NCBI RefSeq assembly: GCF_039545135.1
Contig: NZ_BAABRU010000010.1
Location: forward strand, 62,001-126,000
Reading direction: 5' to 3'
Source: Herpetosiphon gulosus
GTDB lineage: Bacteria; Chloroflexota; Chloroflexia; Chloroflexales; Herpetosiphonaceae
DNA length: 64,000 nt
Made by a program: the position numbers and the translations under genes. Positions 58,170 to 64,000 of this stretch are shown in pieces. Position 1 is the first letter of the stretch. Each line of letters begins with the position of its first letter. The notes under the pieces were generated by a model, which ran no database searches, had not been told where the DNA came from, and saw only the letters and a list, made by a program, of their open reading frames with translations.

Positions 58170-58973
58170 ATGACAATAACAAATCTTTTGCCACAAGTGC
58201 TACCGCCCTTAAAATGGGCGGGTGGCAAGCGCTGGTTGGTTGCCACCCTATATACTTTATGGCAACCATTTGCAAATCGACAGCTTGTTGAACCCTTTGC
58301 AGGTGGTTTAGCTGTATCCCTGGGTTTACAACCAGAATCAGCATTAATTAATGATATAAACCCTCACCTAATAAATTTTTATCAACAAATAAGTAAAGGC
58401 CTCATTATTAATATCCGACTTGAGAATTCTGAAGAATTATATTATCAACATCGTGATCGTTTTAATCAATTAATTAAAGAGAATAACTATAAAACCGCAG
58501 AGGCTGCATCAATATTCTATTATTTAAATAAAACTGGATATAATGGATTATGTAGATTTAATAAAAAAGGTTTTTATAATGTTCCGTTTGGTAGATATAA
58601 AAAGATAAACTATACTAATGATTTTCAAGATTATCAAATAGTTCTAGAAAATTGGATTTTATCTAATAGGCATTTCTCAAATCTTGATGTCGCGGAGAAT
58701 GCGTTTATTTATGCTGATCCACCATATGATGTTGAATTTACCAATTATAGTAGTGGTGGATTTAATTGGGATGAACAAGAGCACTTGGCTGAATGGTTAT
58801 CGAAACATCAAGGGCCAGTTATTGCCTCAAATCAAGCAACGGAGCGGATTCAAAAGCTTTATAAGAAACTAGATTTTAAACTAATTCTTGTTGATGCCCC
58901 ACGTCGGATATCCTGTAATGGCGATCGCTCATCGGCTAAAGAGATATTAGCGCTTAGAGGAATTGAAGCATGA
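58170..58973 (+). CDS. DNA N6-adenine methyltransferase, D12 (Dam) class
   Basis: 267 residues from ATG 58170 behind AAGGA; the frame to 58113 is rejected. Motifs: LKWAGGKRWLV at the start, LVEPFAGGLAVSLGL for SAM binding, NKTGYNGLCRFNKKG, and the catalytic DPPYD near residue 182. Members methylate adenine, often in GATC. The gene turns strongly AT-rich after its first 160 bases, unlike its neighbours. It overlaps the next gene by four bases, forming a likely restriction-modification pair; the target site cannot be read from sequence. Confidence 0.93.
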   Translation: MTITNLLPQVLPPLKWAGGKRWLVATLYTLWQPFANRQLVEPFAGGLAVSLGLQPESALINDINPHLINFYQQISKGLIINIRLENSEELYYQHRDRFNQLIKENNYKTAEAASIFYYLNKTGYNGLCRFNKKGFYNVPFGRYKKINYTNDFQDYQIVLENWILSNRHFSNLDVAENAFIYADPPYDVEFTNYSSGGFNWDEQEHLAEWLSKHQGPVIASNQATERIQKLYKKLDFKLILVDAPRRISCNGDRSSAKEILALRGIEA

Positions 58974-59401
58974 GTCGAAATACTACAAGCGGGCAAATTT
59001 TAGAAAGCCTTGTTGAACCTGTCCTTACAAAAAATGGTTATGTTTTCTCTGCCCAACCTATTGTGGGTCAGAGCATTAGTGGTGGTAAACATAAACTGGA
59101 TGTCCTAATTACATCTATTGCTACTCCAACTATGTTTATTCCCTTGTCACTGAAATGGCAAGAAGTTTCGGGAAGCGCACAGGAAAAAGTACCGTTTGAA
59201 GTGATTAAACTTATTCATCTTGTTCGTAATAATCCTCAATTATATCCTTATGCCTTAATTGTATTAGGTGGTGAAGGTTGGAGTTCGATCAAAGAATTTT
59301 ATCTTAAAAATAGTTTGAGTACCTATATTGTGGATAGCCACCTAGTGAAAATTATTAGTTTAGATGCATTTATTACGTTAGCGAATCGTAAACAAATATA
59401 G
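58970..59401 (+). CDS. Predicted PD-(D/E)XK restriction endonuclease
   Basis: 143 residues, AT-rich, starting inside the methylase stop (ATGA). The likely catalytic core is GGKHKLDVLIT (Asp44) followed by IPLSLKWQEVSGSAQEKVP (Lys62 and Gln64); the usual acidic residue before the Lys is a Ser, as in some members of the superfamily. The small size and tight coupling to a DNA methylase suggest a type II restriction enzyme, or a phage-defence nuclease. No literature or database match was used; it is inference from motif and context. Confidence 0.72.
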   Translation: MSRNTTSGQILESLVEPVLTKNGYVFSAQPIVGQSISGGKHKLDVLITSIATPTMFIPLSLKWQEVSGSAQEKVPFEVIKLIHLVRNNPQLYPYALIVLGGEGWSSIKEFYLKNSLSTYIVDSHLVKIISLDAFITLANRKQI

Positions 59402-59410
59402 GAGCTTGAG

Positions 59411-59881
59411 ATGGCTGTCGTGCTCAAACCACCAACTGCTTTACCAGCCACCAAAACCATGCCCACGATTTTTTTGGCTGGCTCGATCGATATGGGCAGT
59501 GCGATCGATTGGCAAGCTGAAATCGAACGTCAATTGGTCAACGCCAATTTGTTGCTGCTCAACCCACGCCGCGCCGCTTGGGATAGCTCGTGGGCGCAGA
59601 CGATCGAGAATCCACTGTTTCGTGGTCAAGTTGAATGGGAGCTTGACGGCCTCGCCTGCGCCGATTTGATTGTGATTTATTTTGCGCCGCAAACCCAAGC
59701 CCCAATCAGCCTGCTTGAACTGGGCTTATTCGCGAGTAGCGGAAAAGTGTTGGTTTGTTGCCCCGAAGGCTTTTGGCGCAAAGGCAACGTCGATATTATC
59801 TGTGCTCGTTACCAAATTCCCCAAGTTGCTAGCCTCGATGAGCTAATTCAGGCTTGCAAACGCTTGGTAATAACGGAATGA
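59411..59881 (+). CDS. Nucleoside 2-deoxyribosyltransferase-like protein
   Basis: 156 residues from ATG 59411, behind TAGGAG; it returns to the usual base composition. PTIFLAGSIDMGSAIDWQAEIERQL, LLNPRRAAWDSSW, VEWELDGLACADLIVIYF and PISLLELGLFASSGKVLVCCPEGFWRKGNVDI match the family, with the likely catalytic Glu in ISLLELGLFA. It swaps bases on deoxynucleosides or hydrolyses nucleotides. It follows the nuclease gene by nine bases and might join its transcript, but it has host-like composition. Confidence 0.9.
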   Translation: MAVVLKPPTALPATKTMPTIFLAGSIDMGSAIDWQAEIERQLVNANLLLLNPRRAAWDSSWAQTIENPLFRGQVEWELDGLACADLIVIYFAPQTQAPISLLELGLFASSGKVLVCCPEGFWRKGNVDIICARYQIPQVASLDELIQACKRLVITE

Positions 59882-59883
59882 CG

Positions 59884-59947
59884 TTCCCTCACTCCAGCCC
59901 CTCGCCTCGCTCGGCGGGAGAGTGGGCTAGGGGGTGAGGTGAGGGAA
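59884..59947. repeat. GC-rich palindromic repeat, copy 5 (short form)
   Basis: CCCTCACTCCAGCCCCTCGCC to GTGGGCTAGGGGGTGAGGTGAGGG, a shorter member of the family at 12490. It lies between convergent genes, where its inverted ends could stop transcription. Confidence 0.78.
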
Positions 59948-59976
59948 CCCATTACACCTAACGACTGAACCTTCGT

Positions 59977-60477
59977 TCAGTGCCTACCATAGCCAAACAA
60001 ACGTAATGATTTTTCGCCTTCGTGAATGATGCCCTCGAATTGCATGCCAATCCGTTCAAGCACTTTAATCGATTGATGGTTTTCAAGATGAGTTGTGGCG
60101 ATAATCCGTGGCAGTTTGATTGTATTGATTGCATAATTCAGCAAGGCTTGAGCTACTTCGGTGGCATAGCCTTGGCCCCAATGTTCGGGCAAGAAGGCGT
60201 AGCCAAGATCAATCTCGGCCTCGGGCGAACGTTTGATCAAGCCTGCCATGCCAATTAATCTGCCAGCTAATTCTACGCCACACAAGCCCACTCCATAGCG
60301 CTCGTACATGCTCAGCGGGCCGCTACTGAGGTAGGTTTCGGCATCATTAAGGGTATGCACATTGCGGTTGCCAATCCATTGCAGCCATGAGGGTTGATTG
60401 ACCAATTGCACAATAAATGCGCCATCAGCCAACCTAAATCGTCGAATGATTAAACGGGTGGTGCGAATTGTTTGCAT
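59977..60477 (-). CDS. GNAT-family N-acetyltransferase (RimJ/RimL-like)
   Basis: 166 residues. RTTRLIIRRFRLADGAFIVQLVNQPSWLQWIG at the start, DLGYAFLPEHWGQGYATEVAQALLNYA as the acetyl-CoA loop, and NHQSIKVLERIGMQFEG near the end are typical of the RimJ/RimL group. It acetylates an N-terminus or a small amine; substrate unknown. It is not closely related to the GNAT at 35600. Single gene. Confidence 0.94.
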   Translation of the reverse strand: MQTIRTTRLIIRRFRLADGAFIVQLVNQPSWLQWIGNRNVHTLNDAETYLSSGPLSMYERYGVGLCGVELAGRLIGMAGLIKRSPEAEIDLGYAFLPEHWGQGYATEVAQALLNYAINTIKLPRIIATTHLENHQSIKVLERIGMQFEGIIHEGEKSLRLFGYGRH

Positions 60478-60500
60478 GGTGCTCTCTCTTTCGTGGTTGG

Positions 60501-61601
60501 TTAGCGCATCGAGCGATAAACTGCTAAATGCTGCTGAGCAATGCTGGTTTGGGTGTAATGGCGCAAGGCGCGTTGGCGACCAGCTTGGGCAATGGTTTGG
60601 CGATAATCTTGATCAAGATAAAGTTTGTGAATTGCCTCGGCTAGGGCTGCAACATCGCCCTCGGGAAACACCAAACCTGCTGTATCAATTACATGGGGAA
60701 TCTCGCCTGAATTGGAGCCAATCACTGGTACACCGCAGGCCATGGCTTCAATCAAGACCCGCCCAAATTGCTCTTTCCAATTGGGAGTGGTGCGCGAGGG
60801 CAGAACATAGGCATGCACACTGCGCATGGCCTCGGGCATGGCGCTGGAGGGAATCAACGGCTCAAGCGTAACCCGCCCAGCCAGCGGCGCTTTGGCGATG
60901 CGTTGTTCAACTTCGTTGCTCAAATCACCCTTGCCAATCAAACGGCAATGAATATCGCTGGGCAAACGTTCGAGTGCTGCCAATAAATCCAGCACACCCT
61001 TCGAGCGCATCAAGCGCCCAAAAAAGCCCACGACAAACGGTTTTGCGGGTAATGGCTCAGGCGCAGGCGTAAAAATCGCCTCATCAACCCCAAATTGCGG
61101 AATGACACTGATTGGGCCTGTGTAGCCGTGATCGCGAATGAGTTGCTTGGCCAAATGATTGCCAGCAATTGCATGGGCGGCATGGCGATAGCTGTAGCGC
61201 TCGAAGAAACTGAATGGCGGTGGATAACGCCGCGCTACATCAGCCCAGTTGTAAAAACAAAGTTTGGCTTGGGTTTTACGGGCATGCCAAAACGCCTGAA
61301 ATGTTGCCAAATTAAAGGCTTCTTCGTCGGCATGCAGAATATCTGGTTGCTCAGCGGCGATTAATTTGCCCAAACCCTGCCACCAAAAGGTATGATGATG
61401 GCCATTATGAGCAAGTGGCACAACATGCATGCGATAATTGCGTGGCGTTTGCACTTCCAGCGGATACTCGCCAACGCTAGGTTCAAACCACATCGGTGGC
61501 ACAATCGCCGTCAATTCAACATCTGGCTCAGTCGCAATCAATTCAAGCTTGCGGTGGTAGGTAGCGGCGGTCAGGGCTTTCGAAATAATCAAAATTTTCA
61601 T
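60501..61601 (-). CDS. Family 4 glycosyltransferase
   Basis: 366 residues from ATG 61601; TTG 61610 is an alternative and neither has a good ribosome site. GT4 features: MKILIISKALTAATYHRKLE, the UDP-sugar region VVGFFGRLMRSKGVLDLL, and the EQFGRVLIEAMACGVPVIGSNSGEIPHVI block with the E-x7-E pair. It makes a retaining sugar link on a lipid, polymer or protein. It lies alone between convergent or tandem genes. Confidence 0.94.
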   Translation of the reverse strand: MKILIISKALTAATYHRKLELIATEPDVELTAIVPPMWFEPSVGEYPLEVQTPRNYRMHVVPLAHNGHHHTFWWQGLGKLIAAEQPDILHADEEAFNLATFQAFWHARKTQAKLCFYNWADVARRYPPPFSFFERYSYRHAAHAIAGNHLAKQLIRDHGYTGPISVIPQFGVDEAIFTPAPEPLPAKPFVVGFFGRLMRSKGVLDLLAALERLPSDIHCRLIGKGDLSNEVEQRIAKAPLAGRVTLEPLIPSSAMPEAMRSVHAYVLPSRTTPNWKEQFGRVLIEAMACGVPVIGSNSGEIPHVIDTAGLVFPEGDVAALAEAIHKLYLDQDYRQTIAQAGRQRALRHYTQTSIAQQHLAVYRSMR

Positions 61602-61609
61602 GGCAACCA

Positions 61610-61680
61610 AGGCTTCAATAATTACGAAGGACGCAAAACACCAGAATTGGCGCTTCGTGTCCTTCGCAAGCTGATTCAGC
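61610..61680. repeat. Fragment of the mosaic TTCG repeat
   Basis: 'AATTACGAAGGACGCAAAACACC' and 'GGCGCTTCGTGTCCTTCGCAAG' form two arms of the same module in opposite directions, between two minus-strand genes. Confidence 0.6.
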
Positions 61681-61690
61681 GAAATTTAAT

Positions 61691-63088
61691 TTAGAGGTGC
61701 AGTGTGCCATCAAGCAAGGCATGACCAGCTTCGTGCATGGCTTCGTACAAAGTTGGGTGGGCGTGAATCGTCGCTAACAACGATTCGACTGTGGCTTCGT
61801 GGCTCAAAGCCAAGCCGCCTTCGGCAACCAACTCGGTCACGCGAGGCCCAATCATATGAAACCCAAGGATTTCGCCATATTCAGCGTCGGCCACGATTTT
61901 GACAAAGCCATCGCGATTGCCAATGGCTGTAGCTTTGCCAACCGCCGCAAATGGGAACTTGCCAACTTTGACATTATAGCCGCGTTCTTTGGCCTGAGCT
62001 TCGGTCAAGCCAACGTGCGCCACTTCGGGCGAACAGTAGACACAGCTTGGAATAATGTCGTAGTTGATTGGGTTGGTGTGGTGGCCTGCGATATGTTCAA
62101 CCGCAATCACGCCTTCGGCTGAGGCAACGTGGGCCAGCCATGGGGTTGGCACAACATCGCCAATTGCATAAATATTGGCAATATTGGTTTGCATGGTGGC
62201 ATTGACTGGGATATAGCCGCGTTCGTCGATGGTTACGCCAACTTCTTCGAGGCCAATGTTTTTGGTCAAAGGAGCACGCCCCGTGCCAATCAGCACATAA
62301 TCGGCTTCTAAGGTTTGTTCTTTGCCATCTGGGCCTTCAAAAACTACGCTAGCACCATCGGCGCGTTTGTTGACGGCCTTGGTTTTTGAGCCAGTGTAGA
62401 GCTTGATGCCGCGTTTGGTGAAGGCTTTGGCCAATTCAGCCGAAATTTCTTCATCCTCAGTGGCAACAATTCGCGGCAACATTTCGATGATGCTCACTTG
62501 CGCGCCAAAGGTGCGGTACATCGAGGCAAATTCGCAGCCGATGATCCCGCCGCCGATCACTACCAAATGTTTGGGCACTTCGGGCAAGCTCAAGGCTCCA
62601 GTGCTCGAAACGATCCGTTGCTCGTCGAATGGTGCAAATGGCAAGGCGCGAGGAGTCGAGCCAACCGCCAAAATCACATTCTTGGTTTCGATGACGGTTT
62701 CGGTGCCATCGTTGGCTTTGACGGCAACTTTGTTGGTGCCAGCTAAACGGCCAAACCCGCGATAGAGGTCGATTTTCTTCTTTTTGAACAAGCCTTCGAG
62801 ACCTGTGCGCATGGTTTTGACCACTTTTTCTTTGTGGCCCATCGCGCCCTTGAGATCGAACGAAACTTCGCCCGTGATTACGCCAAACTTCTTGCCTTCT
62901 TTGGTTTCTTCCAGCAAGTCGGCGCAGTGCAACAGCGATTTGGTAGGAATACAGCCAATATTTAAACAGACACCGCCGACTTGTTCTTTTTCGACGACAG
63001 CGACTTTTAAGCCCAATTGGACAGCTCGCAAGGCAGCAACTTCACCGCCTGGCCCTGAACCAATAATCACAACATCATATTGAGCCAT
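61691..63088 (-). CDS. lpdA: Dihydrolipoamide dehydrogenase
   Basis: 465 residues from ATG 63088; GGAGG sits about 12 bases upstream, rather far. FAD-binding VVIIGSGPGGEVAALRA, redox pair GGVCLNIGCIPTKSLL (CxxxxC), NAD-binding VVIGGGIIGCEFAS, and the C-terminal HAHPTLYEAMHEAGH with the catalytic His. It reoxidises the lipoyl group of pyruvate or 2-oxoglutarate dehydrogenase and the glycine system. No E1 or E2 gene is adjacent, so one copy may serve several complexes. Confidence 0.97.
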   Translation of the reverse strand: MAQYDVVIIGSGPGGEVAALRAVQLGLKVAVVEKEQVGGVCLNIGCIPTKSLLHCADLLEETKEGKKFGVITGEVSFDLKGAMGHKEKVVKTMRTGLEGLFKKKKIDLYRGFGRLAGTNKVAVKANDGTETVIETKNVILAVGSTPRALPFAPFDEQRIVSSTGALSLPEVPKHLVVIGGGIIGCEFASMYRTFGAQVSIIEMLPRIVATEDEEISAELAKAFTKRGIKLYTGSKTKAVNKRADGASVVFEGPDGKEQTLEADYVLIGTGRAPLTKNIGLEEVGVTIDERGYIPVNATMQTNIANIYAIGDVVPTPWLAHVASAEGVIAVEHIAGHHTNPINYDIIPSCVYCSPEVAHVGLTEAQAKERGYNVKVGKFPFAAVGKATAIGNRDGFVKIVADAEYGEILGFHMIGPRVTELVAEGGLALSHEATVESLLATIHAHPTLYEAMHEAGHALLDGTLHL

Positions 63089-63159
63089 TGAAATATCAAT
63101 CCTCCGTATGGTAGACGTTTTGTCCATTGTCTATGATAGCACAGGCAGTGGTTTAGGCA

Positions 63160-63400
63160 GAAATCAAAAGTCAAAAGTCAGCAGGCAAAAGCACAGAGGG
63201 ATCAGGATTCAGCGATCAGGGACTAGATTTTAACGCAGAGGCGTAGAGAGAAAGAGGGGTCAGGATTCAGGGATCAGGGTCTAGCATTCAGTCACATGGC
63301 TCAACAGAATAATCATTCGTGCAATTCGTGGCTCGAGAAACTGCGCGTTCTTCGTAGTTTCAGCCTAACTGATCCCTAGCCCCTGACAACTTACCCCTTG
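63160..63400. repeat. Mosaic intergenic repeat
   Basis: Contains 'AAATCAAAAGTCAAAAGTC' (63164), two GGATTCAG-GATCAGGG units (63200-63225 and 63258-63280), 'TTTAACGCAGAGGCGTAGAGAG' (63228), and 'ATTCGTGCAATTCGTGGCTCGAG' (63316), with an inverted CTGATCCCTAGCCCCTGAC at 63372. Fills most of the gap 63089-63501. No gene is visible in it. Confidence 0.82.
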
Positions 63401-63501
63401 CTCGTTCTGCTAGTGTTTCGTTAATCCTTGCTAAATCGCCCATGGATTGGCTAAGCCTGTGGTGTATAATTTTCGATAGTATTAAGTGTGGTGAGGCAAC
63501 G

Positions 63502-64000
63502 ATGCCAAAAATTGTGCCTGGGTATCACATTACAACCGCTGCCCAAATTCGGGCAATTGAGCAACGCGCTGTTGACGAAGGGGCGACGTGGCCTGACTTA
63601 ATGGCCGAGGCTTCACGCGGCATGGCCGATGTTGGATTAACGGTGATTGCCAAGCAACCTAATCCCGCCGTTTTGGTGCTGGTTGGTTCTGGCAATAACG
63701 GCGGCGATGCCTTAGTAATCGCACGGCATATCAAAGAGGCGGATTTTCCAGTCAGCTGCTATCTGTATAAACGCAAACCACAAGCTGATGATTGGCCGTT
63801 TGCCGCTGCCCAAGCCGAAGCTATTCCGATGAGCTTCGCTGCTGATGACTCGCAAAATCAGCAACTCCAGCAGCTGTTGCAAACCAGCACATTCGTAATC
63901 GATGGTTTGTTTGGAATTGGCCTGAGTCGTCCGTTAGCGGCTGATGTGGCTCACATTATTGACTTGGTCAATGCGAGCAAATTGCCAGTCTTGGCAGTCG
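63502..64000 (+). CDS. NAD(P)H-hydrate epimerase, YjeF N-terminal domain (3' partial)
   Basis: The frame is open from ATG 63502 to the window end (166 codons). The translation begins MPKIVPGYHITTAAQIRAIE, then LVGSGNNGGDALVIARHI, the nucleotide-binding signature of the epimerase, and DGLFGIGLSRPL. It repairs NADHX/NADPHX made by heat or side reactions. In most bacteria the protein continues into an ADP-dependent dehydratase domain (NnrE-NnrD fusion), which would lie outside this window. Confidence 0.93.
   Translation, partial: MPKIVPGYHITTAAQIRAIEQRAVDEGATWPDLMAEASRGMADVGLTVIAKQPNPAVLVLVGSGNNGGDALVIARHIKEADFPVSCYLYKRKPQADDWPFAAAQAEAIPMSFAADDSQNQQLQQLLQTSTFVIDGLFGIGLSRPLAADVAHIIDLVNASKLPVLAV

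Noticed and set aside
1-64000. CRISPR arrays, insertion sequences, prophage
   Set aside because: The only repeats are palindromic or mosaic intergenic pieces, or code for CHRD domains; none has equal spacers. No transposase, integrase or phage structural gene is visible.

Overview
The window looks like chromosomal DNA of a filamentous Chloroflexota bacterium, most likely close to Herpetosiphon. This is an inference from gene content, moderate GC, the Chloroflexota-style C-terminal 'YLPL-MK' motif of a secreted protein, DUF2270 and GH57 genes, and intergenic spaces filled with GC-rich palindromes and mosaic repeats. No search was run. I see no insertion sequence, prophage, CRISPR array, rRNA or replication origin. 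About 65 protein genes and one tRNA are supported. The first gene is cut at its 5' end and the last at its 3' end.

Layout. 1-4950: a tight phospho-signalling operon of a Ser/Thr kinase fused to an eight-blade propeller, a PP2C phosphatase, a vWA protein, a zinc-ribbon/FHA protein and a small protein. 5267-7917: a RodZ-like protein, a YajQ-family protein and a Gfo/Idh/MocA oxidoreductase. 8032-12303: tRNA-Glu, a sugar ABC importer without its own ATPase, and a lone OmpR-type regulator. 12789-22243: glycolysis genes (GAPDH, PGK, glucose-6-phosphate isomerase) around a secreted glycosidase, FtsK and an AT-rich three-gene membrane/lipoprotein cassette. 22347-26718: a small zinc-ribbon-like protein, an ABC1/UbiB kinase, a methyltransferase and an acyl-CoA dehydrogenase.

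26906-35552: a thioredoxin-like lipoprotein, four tandem paralogous membrane proteins, an AttH/CrtC-like protein, RuvC, an acidic protein, oligoendopeptidase F and a small membrane protein. 35600-44131: an acetyltransferase with a DUF3291 protein, a membrane glycosyltransferase-like protein, a nucleotidyltransferase, a methyltransferase, and a tight minus-strand run: degenerate PP2C, GH57, DUF2270, GT2, DUF402. 44449-48666: a structured leader with a 64-residue membrane protein, a secreted protein with three CHRD domains, uracil-DNA glycosylase and a small membrane protein.

48703-58107: a hybrid histidine kinase, DprA, a Fur-family regulator, an AI-2E-family transporter, a DUF4349 protein, a PHP phosphoesterase overlapping an alkaline-phosphatase-superfamily protein, and a DUF1349 protein. 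58170-59401: an AT-rich pair of adenine methylase and predicted PD-(D/E)XK nuclease, probably an acquired restriction-modification system. 59411-64000: a nucleoside deoxyribosyltransferase-like protein, an acetyltransferase, a GT4 glycosyltransferase, dihydrolipoamide dehydrogenase and the start of NAD(P)H-hydrate epimerase.

The most interesting candidates are the kinase/PP2C/vWA/FHA operon, the four-paralog membrane array, the AT-rich small-protein cassette with 'VGRDVN'-like motifs, the structured leader before the 64-residue protein, the restriction-modification pair, and the palindromic and mosaic intergenic repeats.
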